The notes: generated from the letters alone by a model not told the origin. Positions 45,969 to 58,125 are shown, numbered from the stretch's first letter. The stretch is DNA of 64,000 nucleotides from Hoyosella sp. YIM 151337 (GCF_026041215.1 NZ_JAPEIQ010000039.1:186001-250000), one strand, 5' to 3'. Numbers and translations: made by a program.

Positions 45969-47135
45969 ATGCGAATCGGCCTGCTGACCCGCGAGTTCCC
46001 ACCCTTTGTTTATGGCGGCGCGGGAGTGCACGTTGGCTCTCTCGTCGACAGTCTGCGTGAGCTGGTCGGTGTGGATGTTCACTGCTTCGGGGCCCCGCGC
46101 CCCGGGGCGGTGGCCCACCACCCGGCGGAAGGCCTCGAAGCTGCCAACCCGGCTCTGTCCACGCTCTCCGTGGATCTGTCCATAGTCGCAGCTGTCGAAG
46201 GTGTTGATCTCGTCCATTCACACACGTGGTACGCGAACTTTGCGGGCCACGTTGCGAGCCTGCTCTACGGTATCCCGCACGTGGTTACCGCTCACTCACT
46301 TGAGCCCCGGCGGCCGTGGAAAGCGGAGCAACTCGGTGGTGGTTACCGCCTGTCTTCATGGGTGGAGAAAGCCGTCTACGAGGCGGCGGACGCGGTGATT
46401 GCGGTGAGCGACGGGATGCGCAACGATGTGCTCGAGGTGTATCCCGATATCGATCCGGACCGCGTGCACGTCGTCTACAACGGTGTTGATACCGAACGAT
46501 TCCACCCAGTGAAAGAGACTGACACGCTCCGTGAGTTCGGTGTCGACCCCGACCGGCCGAGTGTTGCCTTCATCGGCCGTATCACCCGGCAGAAGGGTCT
46601 CCGGCACCTTATTGCAGCTGCGCATGAGATCGACAAGGAGGCACAAGTTCTGTTGTGCGCGGGTGCACCCGACACACCAGATATCGCCGAAGAGACCCGC
46701 CTCGGCGTCAACACACTGAGTGGACTGCGCGACGGTGTCTTCTGGATCGATAAGCCGCTCAACCACCAGGCAATGCTCGAAGTACTCTCACAAGCGACAG
46801 TATTCGTGTGCCCGAGCGTGTACGAGCCTTTGGGCATCGTCAACCTTGAAGCGATGGCGTGCGGCACCGCGGTGGTGGCATCAGATGTCGGTGGCATCCC
46901 AGAGGTCGTCGCCGACGGCGAGACTGGTCTTCTAGTGCACTACGACGAAAACGACCCGGGTACTTTTGAATCCGGGCTCGCACGAACTGTGAACGAGCTT
47001 CTGCGTGACCCACAGCGTGCTGAGGCGATGGGCGAGGCGGGCCGGTTGCGGGCGAAGGAAAAGTTCGACTGGGGTTCCATCGCGCACGAGACTGTAAATG
47101 TGTACCGCTCGGTGCTCGGAGGGGGTATCGCATGA
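45969..47135 (+). CDS. glgM: ADP-glucose-dependent glycosyltransferase GlgM/GlgA, maltose-1-phosphate synthase
   Basis: GT4 enzyme. In mycobacteria the homologue (Rv1212c) uses ADP-glucose and glucose-1-phosphate to make alpha-maltose-1-phosphate, the GlgE substrate. 388 residues: [48 protein letters not shown], and nucleotide-sugar site [36 protein letters not shown]. The ATG at 45969 has GAGGAG 9 nt upstream; a TTG at 45963 is too close to it. Overlaps glgE by 4 nt (ATGA), which favours the GlgM role over a plain glycogen synthase. Confidence 0.92.
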   Translation: MRIGLLTREFPPFVYGGAGVHVGSLVDSLRELVGVDVHCFGAPRPGAVAHHPAEGLEAANPALSTLSVDLSIVAAVEGVDLVHSHTWYANFAGHVASLLYGIPHVVTAHSLEPRRPWKAEQLGGGYRLSSWVEKAVYEAADAVIAVSDGMRNDVLEVYPDIDPDRVHVVYNGVDTERFHPVKETDTLREFGVDPDRPSVAFIGRITRQKGLRHLIAAAHEIDKEAQVLLCAGAPDTPDIAEETRLGVNTLSGLRDGVFWIDKPLNHQAMLEVLSQATVFVCPSVYEPLGIVNLEAMACGTAVVASDVGGIPEVVADGETGLLVHYDENDPGTFESGLARTVNELLRDPQRAEAMGEAGRLRAKEKFDWGSIAHETVNVYRSVLGGGIA

Positions 47136-49144
47136 CGTACGGCAGACTCGGCATCGACGGGGTGCTCCCCGTTGTGGAATGCGGCCGGTTCCCGGCGAAA
47201 GCGGTTGTCGGTGAGCATGTGCCGATTGAGGCGCGCGTGTGGCGTGAAGGCCATGATGCGATCGCGGCGACCGTCGTCTGGCAGGGACCGGAGGACACCG
47301 AAGCCAGGCTGACGCGAATGACGAGCCATCCGAACAACCCGGACGACTGCATCGCGGCGATCACGCCCGACACAGAGGGTATTTGGACGTTTCGTGTTGA
47401 CGCATGGAGCGACCCGTGGACGACCTGGCGGCACGCGGTTGAGGTTAAGGCAGCGGCTGGACAAGGTGCTGAGGAACTTGCCAACGATCTCGAGACGGGC
47501 GCCAGACTGATTGAGCGCATGGTCGAGACGTCGCGTTCGGATGGCGATATCCGGATACTCAATGGAGCGCTCGCGGACCTGCGTGACAAGAGCCTGCCGA
47601 TCCCGAAACGGATCGCGGAGGCGATGTCATACCCGGTCCAGAAGATAGTCGAAGAAGCCCCGCTCCGTGATCTCGTGACCGAAGGGGAGTCGCACCACCT
47701 ACACGTTGACCGTTCGCAGGCACTGTTCGGGTCGTGGTATGAGTTCTTTCCCCGTTCGACGGGCGGTTGGGATACCAGCGGTAACCCGGTGCACGGCACA
47801 TTTCAGACCGCGATCGGTGAACTCGACCGGGTCGCGAATATGGGATTTGATGTCGTGTATCTGCCACCGATTCACCCAATTGGCAGAGTGAACAGGAAAG
47901 GCAAGAACAACACCCTTGACCCGGGTCCAGATGATGTCGGATCCCCCTGGGCGATCGGTGCCGCTGAAGGCGGACATGATGCAATTCACCCAGATCTGGG
48001 GACCGTAGACGACTTCGAGGCGTTCGTCGAACGAACGCGTGAGCTTGGGATGGAGGTCGCCCTCGACTTCGCCCTGCAATGCGCTCCCGACCACCCGTGG
48101 GTGGCCGAACACCCCGAGTGGTTTACGACGCTGCCCGACGGGACGATCGCCTACGCCGAGAACCCGCCGAAGAAGTATCAAGACATCTATCCGCTGAACT
48201 TCGACAACGCGCCGGAGACCCTGTATGCGGAGGCGCTTCGGGTCGTTCTGTACTGGGTGGAGCATGGCGTAAAGATTTTCCGGGTGGACAACCCGCACAC
48301 GAAGCCGCCGAACTTCTGGGAATGGCTGATCGGTGAGGTGAAGTCGCAACACCATGACGTGCTGTTCCTTTCGGAAGCTTTCACTCGGCGCGCGCGCCTG
48401 TACGGTCTCGCCCGACTGGGCTTCACCCAGTCGTACACCTATTTCACGTGGTGCACCTCGAAGCACGACTTGATCGAGTTCGGCAAAGAGATCGTCGCGC
48501 ACGCCGACGAATGCCGGCCGAATCTGTTCGTGAACACGCCGGACATCCTTCATGCTTCGCTGCAGTATGGCGGCCGGGCAATGTTCGCGCTGCGAGCCGC
48601 GCTCGCCGCGACGATGTCACCCACCTGGGGGGTGTACGCCGGCTACGAGCTGTACGAGCATGTGGCTGTGCGCGAGGGAAGCGAAGAATACCTCAACTCC
48701 GAGAAATACCAGCTCAGGCCGCGGGACTTCGTGACACCTCTGCAAACCGGCGACTCGCTGGAACCGTGGCTGCTGCGGCTCAATTCGATACGCAGGCGGC
48801 ACCCTGCCCTGCAGCAGTTACGGACCCTCCACTTCCACCACACGGACAGCGATGCACTGGTCGCATACTCGAAGCAGGACCCCGAGACAGGGGACACCGT
48901 GGTGGTCATCGTCAATCTCGACCCCTTCCACACCCAGCAGGGCACGCTGTACCTCGACCTCGCCGCGCTGGGATATCCACTTGATGCGCGCTTGAGTGCC
49001 CACGACGAAGTGAGCGGCCAGACGTGGGACTGGGGCAGCCACAACACAATCATCCTCACTCCGGAGCGGTCGGTGTGTCACATCGTCCGGATTGATTGGC
49101 CCCGTCCGCAGCTAGTTGTGTACCCGGCCAGGAAGGACAGGTAA
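47132..49144 (+). CDS. glgE: Maltose-1-phosphate maltosyltransferase GlgE
   Basis: Transfers maltosyl units from alpha-maltose-1-phosphate to growing alpha-1,4-glucan. 670 residues, GH13_3: N-terminal beta domain ([14 protein letters not shown]), helical insert, [32 protein letters not shown], nucleophile D386 in [10 protein letters not shown], acid/base E415 in [11 protein letters not shown] (29-residue spacing as in the Streptomyces enzyme), and GVYAGYEL..H with [11 protein letters not shown]. The stop TAA shares its last base with the glgB ATG. Confidence 0.96.
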   Translation: MTYGRLGIDGVLPVVECGRFPAKAVVGEHVPIEARVWREGHDAIAATVVWQGPEDTEARLTRMTSHPNNPDDCIAAITPDTEGIWTFRVDAWSDPWTTWRHAVEVKAAAGQGAEELANDLETGARLIERMVETSRSDGDIRILNGALADLRDKSLPIPKRIAEAMSYPVQKIVEEAPLRDLVTEGESHHLHVDRSQALFGSWYEFFPRSTGGWDTSGNPVHGTFQTAIGELDRVANMGFDVVYLPPIHPIGRVNRKGKNNTLDPGPDDVGSPWAIGAAEGGHDAIHPDLGTVDDFEAFVERTRELGMEVALDFALQCAPDHPWVAEHPEWFTTLPDGTIAYAENPPKKYQDIYPLNFDNAPETLYAEALRVVLYWVEHGVKIFRVDNPHTKPPNFWEWLIGEVKSQHHDVLFLSEAFTRRARLYGLARLGFTQSYTYFTWCTSKHDLIEFGKEIVAHADECRPNLFVNTPDILHASLQYGGRAMFALRAALAATMSPTWGVYAGYELYEHVAVREGSEEYLNSEKYQLRPRDFVTPLQTGDSLEPWLLRLNSIRRRHPALQQLRTLHFHHTDSDALVAYSKQDPETGDTVVVIVNLDPFHTQQGTLYLDLAALGYPLDARLSAHDEVSGQTWDWGSHNTIILTPERSVCHIVRIDWPRPQLVVYPARKDR

Positions 49145-51345
49145 TGTCGCCCAAACCGGAAATCCCGTCCGTGACGAGCCATCGTCCCGCGTCTGAAGAG
49201 GTTCACGCCCTCGCGATGGGTTCCCACAGCAACCCCCACGTGATACTCGGTGCGCATGAGCACGAATCCGGGCGGTCAGTCGTCCGCGTGTACCGGCCAG
49301 AGGCGGCATCAGTTGCCGTGGTGCAGGACGGACAACGGTATCCGCTGGAGCGCGGAGATGAGGGTCTGTTCAGCGGCTTCGCTGGCAAGACGGTCGGCGA
49401 TTACAAGCTTGAGGTTACCTATCACGGCCACACGTCTACACTCGACGATCCATATCGGTGGCTTCCCACCCTCGGAGAACTTGACCTTCACTTGATCTCC
49501 GAAGGCAGACACGAGCGGCTCTGGGATGTGCTCGGCGCCCGGCCCACCAGTTACGACACACCTTCCGGTGTGGTGAATGGGGTCGCTTTCTCGGTGTGGG
49601 CGCCAAATGCGCGCGGTGTGCGCGTGTGCGGGGACTTCGACGGGTGGTCCGGTGTCGAGCATTCCATGCGGTCGCTCGGCAGTTCGGGTGTGTGGGAGCT
49701 TTTTGTGCCTGGCATCGGCCCCGGCACTAAGTACAAGTTCCGCATCCACGGCGCCGACGGCGGCTGGCACGAGAAAGCCGACCCGATGGCCGTGTGCGCG
49801 GAACACCCGCCAGCGACCGCGTCGGTGATCTACCAGTCCGCGTACGAGTGGACAGATAATGCCTGGTCCGCCCAGCGGGCGTCGTCCCACCCGGTGACCT
49901 CGCCGATCAGTATTTACGAAGTGCACCTCGGTTCGTGGCGGCCCGGTCTGGGGTACCGCGAGGCTGCCGAAGAACTAGCGGATTACGTCTCCGATATGGG
50001 GTTCACCCACGTGGAGTTCCTGCCGCTTGCGGAACACCCCTTCGGCGGCTCCTGGGGCTACCAGGTCACGTCGTACTACGCACCCACCTCGCGATTCGGC
50101 TCGCCGGACGACCTGCGGTACTTCATCGACACTCTCCACAACCGCGGTATCGGCGTCATCCTTGACTGGGTTCCAGCGCATTTCCCGCGCGATATCTGGG
50201 CGCTTGCAAAGTTCGACGGCAGCGCCCTGTACGAGCACCCGGACCCGCGCCGCGGTGAGCAGCCAGACTGGGGCACGTACGTTTTCGACTTCGGACGGCC
50301 CGAAGTGCGGAACTTCCTCGTCGCGAATGCGCTGTACTGGTTTAGCGAGTTTCACATCGATGGTCTGCGCGTGGACGCCGTCGCGTCGATGCTGTACCTG
50401 GACTACTCGCGCAAGGAAGGCGAGTGGATTCCGAATGAACGCGGCGGGCGTGAGAATCTCGATGCGGTCCGCTTCCTGCAAGAACTCAACGCGACCGTCT
50501 ACAAGCATCACCCAGGTGTCTTGATGATCGCGGAGGAATCCACGTCGTGGCCCGGCGTCACGAAACCGACTGACGCGGATGGTTTGGGCTTCGGTTTCAA
50601 ATGGAACATGGGGTGGATGAACGACACACTGCTCTATATGGGCCGTGACCCTGTGCACCGCTCTTACCACCACAATGACATCACGTTTTCGCTGGTGTAC
50701 GCGTGGAGTGAGAACTTCATCCTGCCGCTCTCGCACGATGAAGTGGTTCACGGCAAAGGCTCGCTGTTCACACGGATGCCGGGCGACCATTGGAAGAAGG
50801 CGGCCGGAGTGCGGGCCCTCCTGGCTTACATGTGGGCCCACCCCGGCAAGCAGTTGCTCTTCATGGGCGGCGAGTTCGGCCAGCAGCGGGAGTGGTCACA
50901 TGAGGGTTCCGTTGACTGGCACCTTCTCGACGACCCCTTGCATTCGGGCATCAAAGACCTTGTCGCGCATATCAATCGCACGTACCGGTCACACCGCGCA
51001 CTGTACGCGGGCGATAACTCGCCCGAGGGGTTCACTTGGATCGACGCGAACGATGCTGGGCGCAGCGTTCTGAGCTTCATCCGGTTCGATCCTGTGAGCC
51101 CGGACAGCCAGCCCGTGGTGTGTATCGCGAACTTCTCCGGTACTCCGCACCACGATGTGCGAGTAGGTCTGCCCCGGGCCGGTCGCTGGCGTGAGGCAGT
51201 CAACACCGACGCGACCGACTACGGCGGTTCAGGTGTCGGCAACATGGGCGCCGTGGAAGCAACATCTGAAGAGTGGAACGGTCAGCCCGCCTCAGCGGTG
51301 GTACAGGTGCCACCGCTGGGCGTGCTGTGGCTCATTCCGGAATAA
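49144..51345 (+). CDS. glgB: 1,4-alpha-glucan branching enzyme
   Basis: Introduces alpha-1,6 branches into GlgE-made glucan. 733 residues: N1 domain, CBM48 ([22 protein letters not shown]), GH13 blocks [36 protein letters not shown], nucleophile D411 in [11 protein letters not shown], acid/base E464 in [12 protein letters not shown], and [15 protein letters not shown]. These two residue numbers are, as I recall, the same as in M. tuberculosis GlgB, which supports the chosen ATG at 49144 (TAATG overlap with glgE; AGGAAGG upstream). Last gene of the glucan operon, convergent with aguA 14 bp away. Confidence 0.97.
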   Translation: MSPKPEIPSVTSHRPASEEVHALAMGSHSNPHVILGAHEHESGRSVVRVYRPEAASVAVVQDGQRYPLERGDEGLFSGFAGKTVGDYKLEVTYHGHTSTLDDPYRWLPTLGELDLHLISEGRHERLWDVLGARPTSYDTPSGVVNGVAFSVWAPNARGVRVCGDFDGWSGVEHSMRSLGSSGVWELFVPGIGPGTKYKFRIHGADGGWHEKADPMAVCAEHPPATASVIYQSAYEWTDNAWSAQRASSHPVTSPISIYEVHLGSWRPGLGYREAAEELADYVSDMGFTHVEFLPLAEHPFGGSWGYQVTSYYAPTSRFGSPDDLRYFIDTLHNRGIGVILDWVPAHFPRDIWALAKFDGSALYEHPDPRRGEQPDWGTYVFDFGRPEVRNFLVANALYWFSEFHIDGLRVDAVASMLYLDYSRKEGEWIPNERGGRENLDAVRFLQELNATVYKHHPGVLMIAEESTSWPGVTKPTDADGLGFGFKWNMGWMNDTLLYMGRDPVHRSYHHNDITFSLVYAWSENFILPLSHDEVVHGKGSLFTRMPGDHWKKAAGVRALLAYMWAHPGKQLLFMGGEFGQQREWSHEGSVDWHLLDDPLHSGIKDLVAHINRTYRSHRALYAGDNSPEGFTWIDANDAGRSVLSFIRFDPVSPDSQPVVCIANFSGTPHHDVRVGLPRAGRWREAVNTDATDYGGSGVGNMGAVEATSEEWNGQPASAVVQVPPLGVLWLIPE

Positions 51346-51359
51346 CACTGGTGAATGTG

Positions 51360-52406
51360 TCAGCCGGAAACTGACTGAGCGGCGGGCTCATTCTGCGTGA
51401 TGCAGTGGATACCGCCGCCCCGCGAGAAGATGGGGCGCGCATCGACGGGGACGATCTCGCGGCCGGGATAAGCGTCTGCGAGAATGTCAGCCGCGACTTG
51501 GTCGTTCGGGTCATCGAACATGCAAGCAATCACGGCACCGTTCGCCACGTAATGGTTGATGTAGCTGTAGTCGGTCCAGCCCTCGTCGTCCTCCAGGATC
51601 TTGGGGGCGGGTACCGGCACCACTGTGAACGTGCGTCCGGACGCGTCAACGGACTGGCTCAGCAATGCGATCGCTTCCTGGCTCACCGCATGGTCAGGGT
51701 GTGCCGGGTCGCGCTGATCATGCACCAGGACCCGTCCGGCACTCGGAATTGCAGCGACAATGTCGACATGGCCTCTCGTGCCGAAACGCTCGAAATCACG
51801 GGTAAGACCGCGCGGAAGCCATATCACCTTCTCGGCGCCGATGGTGCGCGCAAGCTCTGCCTCCACGCCGGCTTTCGTCCAGCCGGGGTTGCGGCCCTGG
51901 TCGAGCTGCACCGTTTCGGTGACGAGGACGGTGCCCGCACCATCTGTCTGGATCCCCCCGCCTTCGTTGACGAGGGGTGAGTCGACGCGGAGCGCACCAG
52001 CTTGTTCCGCGACGAACGCGCCGATCTTTTCGTCCTTGTCCCAGCGTGCCCAATCTTGTGCACCCCAACCGTTGAACACCCAATTGACCGCGCGGGGGCG
52101 ACCGTCTGATCCGAGGACGAAGGTCGGGCCTATGTCACGCATCCACGCGTCATTGAGCGGGGCCTCAACGATTTCGACCGCACCGGCGAGGTAGTGCCGT
52201 GCGTGCGTCAACTCAGCAGGGTCAACGACGACGGTTACCGGCTCAAAGTCGACGATCGCGTTCGCGACCGCAGCCCAGGCGCTGCGCGCTTCGTGGCGCT
52301 CCGCCTGGGTGTCGCCGAGTGAGTACCCCTCGCGCGGATATGCCATCCAGGTGCGCGCGTGCGGTTCCGATTCGGCGGGCATGCGTGGCGTGATGAGGTC
52401 CGTCAT
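51360..52406 (-). CDS. aguA: Agmatine deiminase
   Basis: Hydrolyses agmatine to N-carbamoylputrescine and ammonia. 348 residues of the peptidyl-arginine-deiminase fold: MPAESEPHARTWMAYP, APLNDAWMRDIGPTF, NWVFNGWGAQ, LVNEGGGIQTDG, GHVDIVAA and catalytic C335 in SRGGGIHCITQNEPA. Motifs are full-length and intact. The ATG overlaps the aguB stop by 4 nt, so the two act as one pathway operon transcribed from the region facing the TetR gene. Confidence 0.95.
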   Translation of the reverse strand: MTDLITPRMPAESEPHARTWMAYPREGYSLGDTQAERHEARSAWAAVANAIVDFEPVTVVVDPAELTHARHYLAGAVEIVEAPLNDAWMRDIGPTFVLGSDGRPRAVNWVFNGWGAQDWARWDKDEKIGAFVAEQAGALRVDSPLVNEGGGIQTDGAGTVLVTETVQLDQGRNPGWTKAGVEAELARTIGAEKVIWLPRGLTRDFERFGTRGHVDIVAAIPSAGRVLVHDQRDPAHPDHAVSQEAIALLSQSVDASGRTFTVVPVPAPKILEDDEGWTDYSYINHYVANGAVIACMFDDPNDQVAADILADAYPGREIVPVDARPIFSRGGGIHCITQNEPAAQSVSG

Positions 52407-53386
52407 GACGGTACTTTCGCGTCTGCGGTTTCGAGAGGGGCGACGAGTTGCGCATACGTGTCGGGGCGTCGGGTCTGCAAGAACGGAAAGAGGGTGAGCC
52501 AGTCCTTGCGCTGTGCCAAATCGAGGTCGGCGACGAGGACAGCAGACTCATCGCGTGGTGCCTGAACGAGTATGCGGCCGTAAGGGTCTGAGATGAACGA
52601 CGACCCGTAGAAGTTGATGACTCCCTCGTCACCATGCCGATTGGGGACCACCATGAATGTTCCATTCGCAATGCCGTTGCCGACAATAACGTGCTGCCAC
52701 AGCGGCTGGGTGTCGAATTCGGGATGTTCGGGTTCCGAACCGATCGCGGTGGGATAAACGATGATTTCCGCGCCTCGCAGAGAGTAGATCCGCGCAACCT
52801 CCGGGAACCATTCATCCCAGCACGTCGGCATCGCGATCTTCGCGCCATCGATTTCCGGGGCGGTGTGGACCTTCCAGGTATCGGGTGCCTGCGGGCCGCC
52901 GCGGAAGTAGGTGTCCTCGTAGTAACCAGTCGTGATGGGGATGTGAATCTTGCGGGTGCGCCCGACGAGGGTGCCATCTGGTGCAACGAGAATGGCGGTA
53001 TTGAAACCCAGTCCGTCACCGAAGCTGCGGCCGTTTTCATGATCGTTGCGCTCGTATAGCGATGCGTGAACCAGTACTCCGAATTCTGCTGCAGCCTGGG
53101 CGGCGAAGCGGTACGTCGGGCCCGTGAGCAGGTCTTCCGCGTTTTCGGCTGGATGATCGCCGCCGGGCACGAACGCCGGGTAACGGCTCAGCGTCAATTC
53201 TGGAAGGAAGACAACCTTGGCCCCGTGGCGGGCAGCGATCGCGATGCCCTCACGCAGTTCGTTGCGCATCGCAATGGAGTCTTCGTGCCACTGATGCTGG
53301 ACAACCCCAACACGCAGCGGAAGTCGGTCTGCGGGTTCGGTGCGAGCAGGCGAAGCGGGGGGAGTCAGGGCGGTGAATGTACGCAT
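52403..53386 (-). CDS. aguB: N-carbamoylputrescine amidase (nitrilase superfamily)
   Basis: Converts N-carbamoylputrescine to putrescine, CO2 and ammonia, the step after AguA. 327 residues with the nitrilase Glu-Lys-Cys triad: E in KVVFLPELTLSRY, K in RTRKIHIPI, C in AMPTCWDEWFPEVAR, plus YYEDTYFRGG typical of the AguB/beta-ureidopropionase group. The ATG at 53386 is chosen; the frame stays open to 53581 across the operator and into the tetR gene, which is not credible. An N-terminal 25-residue extension precedes the core. Substrate is supported by coupling with aguA. Confidence 0.88.
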   Translation of the reverse strand: MRTFTALTPPASPARTEPADRLPLRVGVVQHQWHEDSIAMRNELREGIAIAARHGAKVVFLPELTLSRYPAFVPGGDHPAENAEDLLTGPTYRFAAQAAAEFGVLVHASLYERNDHENGRSFGDGLGFNTAILVAPDGTLVGRTRKIHIPITTGYYEDTYFRGGPQAPDTWKVHTAPEIDGAKIAMPTCWDEWFPEVARIYSLRGAEIIVYPTAIGSEPEHPEFDTQPLWQHVIVGNGIANGTFMVVPNRHGDEGVINFYGSSFISDPYGRILVQAPRDESAVLVADLDLAQRKDWLTLFPFLQTRRPDTYAQLVAPLETADAKVPS

Positions 53387-53414
53387 CGTGTGTCCTCGGT
53401 GCGGGTCGGTATAA

Positions 53415-53431
53415 AACGAATGTGATTCGTT
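53415..53431. promoter_or_regulatory. Palindromic operator between aguB and the TetR gene
   Basis: AACGAAT-GTG-ATTCGTT is a perfect 7+7 palindrome with a 3-nt centre; flanking bases extend the symmetry partly (TA....AACGAAT on both sides). It lies 28 bp before the aguB ATG and 52 bp before the tetR ATG. TATGGT (53435-53440) is a candidate -10 for tetR, and TATACC on the minus strand (around 53408-53413) a candidate -10 for aguB, so one bound dimer could block both promoters. Confidence 0.75.
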
Positions 53432-53483
53432 AAGTATGGTGAAGACCATCACAAACGTCAAGGGTGAGTTTTGAGGAGAACGC

Positions 53484-54113
53484 ATGGGCCGTCCGCCCCG
53501 TCGGCTGCTGACCGCTGACTGGATCGCTGATGAGGCGCTCAAGATGGTCGACGAGAGCGGTGACTTCACCATGCCTGGCATTGCCGGGCGGCTGAAGGTC
53601 CGTCCGTCGTCGCTCTACAACCATGTGAGTGGCCGCAGTGAGATCATCGAGCTGTTGCGCGCGCGGATGATGGCGCAAATCGACGTCGAGCAGGTGCGGG
53701 AACGGGCAGCCGAGTGGCCGGAACTCGTTCTCGGCATTGCGCGGGAATACCGGCGCAGCTACGCCCAGCATCCACGACTCATCCCGCTCCTTACCGCCAC
53801 CACGGTGCAGACCGAGGTGGCGTTCGGCATGTACAACGCGCTCGCAGACGCATTCACAGATGCCGGCTTCGCGCCCGCGGAGGTGCTGCACGCGATCACC
53901 TCGGTGGACAGCTACGTACTGGGCTCCGCGCTTGATGTTGCTGCACCAGAAGAGGTCTGGGCTACCCCGCCAGAGGCTGGCGAGGCGATGCGGGCCGCCG
54001 TGTCAGCAGCTGGAACGATGATTGGCCGTGCTGACGCAGCATTTGAATTCGGGTTGCAGGCACTAGTGCGGGGGCTCGTAGTACTGGCGGAGCCGGTGGC
54101 CGCACCCGAATGA
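53484..54113 (+). CDS. TetR-family regulator of the agu operon
   Basis: 209 residues. N-terminal helix-turn-helix (about 28-52: FTMPGIAGRLKVRPSSLYNHVSGRSEII), preceded by GRPPRRLLTADWIADEAL; the ligand domain is all-helical. Divergent from aguAB with the AACGAAT/ATTCGTT palindrome between them, so local autorepression and control of agmatine use is the natural reading; the ligand may be agmatine, carbamoylputrescine or putrescine. ATG preceded by GAGGAG. Followed by a 181-nt gap before the collagen-like gene. Confidence 0.85.
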   Translation: MGRPPRRLLTADWIADEALKMVDESGDFTMPGIAGRLKVRPSSLYNHVSGRSEIIELLRARMMAQIDVEQVRERAAEWPELVLGIAREYRRSYAQHPRLIPLLTATTVQTEVAFGMYNALADAFTDAGFAPAEVLHAITSVDSYVLGSALDVAAPEEVWATPPEAGEAMRAAVSAAGTMIGRADAAFEFGLQALVRGLVVLAEPVAAPE

Positions 54114-55422
<1,309 letters not shown>

Positions 55423-55471
55423 TTGAATCGATCGAGCAGACACGCATTTGACCAAGCTGAGGTGGTACGGG

Positions 55472-56569
55472 TTGAAATCATCAGGTGACACAGGGAGCAG
55501 GCCCACTATCTGCCTCTGCATGATCGTGAAGAATGAAGCACGCGTTATCGAACGCTGCCTCCGATCGGTCATGGGCCTGATTGACACCTGGGTGATCTCA
55601 GATACGGGTTCGACTGACGGTACGCAAGAAATTGTCCGCCGCTGCCTTAGCGAGATACCGGGTGAGCTGCATCAGGACGAGTGGGTTGATTTCGGGCACA
55701 ACCGGTCGCTGAACCTCCAGCATGCGGCTGGGAAAGCCGACTACCTGCTGCTTATCGATGCCGATATGGTTGTTCGGACGGTGGGAGAGTGGCCGACGCC
55801 GACTGCCGATAGCTACATGATTCGCCATGAGGGTGATCTCTTGTACCGCAATCGCCGCCTCGTGAGTGGGCGAATCGCGTGGCGTTACGAGGGCGTCACC
55901 CACGAGTTCATCACATCTGATAATCCTGCTAGCGTCGAGAACCTCGATGCCATCGTCGTCGAACATTTTGCTGACGGCGGTTCCCGCTCCGATAAGTTCG
56001 AACGGGACGCGCGCCTTTTGGCGGAGGATTTGCAGCGCCACCCGGCCAATGCGCGCAGCGTGTTTTACCTCGCGCAGACGATGCGGGATATGGGTGATAT
56101 ACCCGAGGCGGTGCGCCTCTACAGGCAGCGAGCCGCAATGGGTGGTTGGGGCGAAGAAGTCTATTACTCGCTTCTACAGGTGGGCCTCCTCGAGGACCAG
56201 CTAGGGAATTGGCCCGCAGCTATGGATGCGTTCGTGCAGGCGATGGAATGCCGACCGTCGCGGCTCGAGGCGTGCTACGAGCTTGTTTCCCGGTTGCGCA
56301 CAAGGGGACATCACCACACGGCTCATACCCTCGTGAAGGCAGCACTGGAGCGGCCCATGCCTGACGATGTGCTGTTCGTGCACCCCTCGGTTTACCGCTG
56401 GGGTTTGCTTTTCGAGTATTCGATTGTGGCGTACTGGGTGGGTGATGCAGAGGGCTCGCTGCGCGCCTGTGACACTCTGCTCGCGATGGACGATCTCCCG
56501 TCAGCGATCCGTGAACGGACGCGTCTCAACCGCAAGTTCCCTGCTGACAAATTGGCGATGGTGAATTGA
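55472..56569 (+). CDS. Family 2 glycosyltransferase with C-terminal TPR-like helices
   Basis: 365 residues. N-terminal GT2 domain: TICLCMIVKNEARVIERCLRS, DTWVISDTGSTDGTQEIV, DFGHNRSLNLQ, metal-binding LLIDADMVV, and WRYEGVTHEFI. A helical part (about 190-365) resembles TPR pairs (ARSVFYLAQTMRDMGDIPEAVRLYRQRA). Soluble: no TM or signal. Such GT2-TPR proteins often modify peptides or short glycans in the cytoplasm. The TTG at 55472 has GAGGTG 7 nt upstream and is preferred; an earlier TTG at 55448 is possible. Placed 49 nt after the collagen-like gene, so it may glycosylate its Thr residues. Confidence 0.75.
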   Translation: MKSSGDTGSRPTICLCMIVKNEARVIERCLRSVMGLIDTWVISDTGSTDGTQEIVRRCLSEIPGELHQDEWVDFGHNRSLNLQHAAGKADYLLLIDADMVVRTVGEWPTPTADSYMIRHEGDLLYRNRRLVSGRIAWRYEGVTHEFITSDNPASVENLDAIVVEHFADGGSRSDKFERDARLLAEDLQRHPANARSVFYLAQTMRDMGDIPEAVRLYRQRAAMGGWGEEVYYSLLQVGLLEDQLGNWPAAMDAFVQAMECRPSRLEACYELVSRLRTRGHHHTAHTLVKAALERPMPDDVLFVHPSVYRWGLLFEYSIVAYWVGDAEGSLRACDTLLAMDDLPSAIRERTRLNRKFPADKLAMVN

Positions 56570-56706
56570 CTGTTGTCGAGTTCCGGGCCCCAGCAGCAAT
56601 CGTCACAACACCGATGGTGCGGAAACCCGCGCCGTAAGATCGGACCTAATGTGTCGCAGCGTGCTGGGGCAAGTAATTCGTCCTCGGCTGGAAGCTTGGA
56701 GGCGAA

Positions 56707-58095
56707 ATGAGTTCTGTGCTTTCGAACGGCGAAGTTCGCGTTCGTGCGACAAACCGAGTCGATGCGGACGCCGAGGCAGGAAAGTCCGCGCGCAAACGTG
56801 CGCCCCGTAAGAGCTCAGGAAACTGGGATCCGTCCCGACGGACCGCGCCCGCTCTCGATCGTTTGCGCGCTCAGGAAGCTGTCCGAGATCATTCGCTGCT
56901 GCCGATCCGATATGCACGGATGGCGTCATCGTCGTGGGCATACTTGCGGGGTGCGGCGGCAGTGATGGCCGCTGACCTCGCCACCAGCGAGCATTCCGGA
57001 TTGACCGTGCAGATGTGCGGGGACGCTCATATCCTCAACTTCGGGTTGTGGGCCTCTCCAGAACGGCGATTGCTGTTCGATGCGAGGGATTTCGATGAGA
57101 CGCTGGAAGGCCCGTTCGAATGGGATCTGAAACGGCTCGCCACCAGTATCTTTGTCCTAGCAGACACCGAAGGAGTGTCTACGTCGGTCGCCGCCGAAAG
57201 CGCTCGAGCTGCGATGCGCACCTATCGCGACAGCATGCGGCGGTACGCAAAATCCGGCGAGTTAGAGGTCTGGTACGACAGCATCACGGCACAGGAAACC
57301 CTGCGACGCTTGTCGACGGCGGACGCTGAGTGGCACGAGAGCAACATTCTCAAGAGAAGTGAGAAGCGCTCCCAGGCTGGGGCCACAAGGCAGCTCACCG
57401 AGGTCGTTGACGGTCGGCGGAAGATCACCGAAGCTCCTCCTAAACGACGGCACTTCACGTTGGGGGAGAGCGAAGAGATCAGCGTCTACAACCAGGTTTT
57501 CGATACGTATCTCGACTCGATCACGCCGTATCTGCGGCGGCTGGTCGGCAGGTTCACCCGGGTTGACAGTGTGCAGCAGGTGGTCGGTGTCGGCAGCGTT
57601 GGTATGCGGGTCTACTTGCATCTCATGGAGGGCGACAGCGGTCGTGAGCCAGTGATGTTCCAGGTCAAGCAGGCGGCGGCCTCAGTGTATGAGGAGTTTC
57701 TCGGCCCCAGTCCTTTTGGCAATCACGGACAGCGAGTGACGGTCGGTCAGCGCCTGATGCAGTCAGCTAGTGACATCTTCCTCGGCTACGTTCGGGTAGA
57801 TGGGCTTGACTACTACGTTAGGCAGTTCCGAGATATGAAAGTGATTCCGAGTGGCCGCGAAATAGCGGGCATCCTGCCGGAGTTTTCCGCCATATGTGGG
57901 CGCGCGTTAGCTAAGTCGCATGCCCGAAGCGGTGATCCAGCGGCAATCGCAGGCTACCTGGGCAAGGGCGATGCCTTCGTTGACTCAATGATTTCGTTCG
58001 GCACGGCCTATGCGGCCCAGACTGTTGCTGATCACGCTGAACTCGTCGACGCGATCGGTGCTGGTGTGGTGCCCACCACCGATACCCCTTGGTAG
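56707..58095 (+). CDS. DUF2252 family protein
   Basis: 462 residues. DUF2252 signatures: PIRYARMASSSWAYLRGAAAVMAADLA, CGDAHILNFGLWASPERRLLFDARDFDETLEGPFEWDLKRLATS and FLGYVRVDGLDYYVRQFRDMK, with the GDAH.NFG / D.DFDE pattern resembling aminoglycoside-phosphotransferase-like kinases. The full-length form with basic N-terminus is common in actinobacteria. Substrate unknown. ATG preceded by GGAGG. 137 nt separate it from the glycosyltransferase, so it is probably a separate unit; the next gene starts 42 nt downstream with its own -10. Confidence 0.85.
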   Translation: MSSVLSNGEVRVRATNRVDADAEAGKSARKRAPRKSSGNWDPSRRTAPALDRLRAQEAVRDHSLLPIRYARMASSSWAYLRGAAAVMAADLATSEHSGLTVQMCGDAHILNFGLWASPERRLLFDARDFDETLEGPFEWDLKRLATSIFVLADTEGVSTSVAAESARAAMRTYRDSMRRYAKSGELEVWYDSITAQETLRRLSTADAEWHESNILKRSEKRSQAGATRQLTEVVDGRRKITEAPPKRRHFTLGESEEISVYNQVFDTYLDSITPYLRRLVGRFTRVDSVQQVVGVGSVGMRVYLHLMEGDSGREPVMFQVKQAAASVYEEFLGPSPFGNHGQRVTVGQRLMQSASDIFLGYVRVDGLDYYVRQFRDMKVIPSGREIAGILPEFSAICGRALAKSHARSGDPAAIAGYLGKGDAFVDSMISFGTAYAAQTVADHAELVDAIGAGVVPTTDTPW

Positions 58096-58125
58096 ATAGC
58101 TCCCGTCGTTCCACTGGGTCGGCGT

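Noticed and set aside
53387-53581. N-terminal extension of aguB across the operator into the tetR gene
   Set aside because: Would place coding sequence over the operator and the tetR start; family similarity begins after the ATG at 53386.
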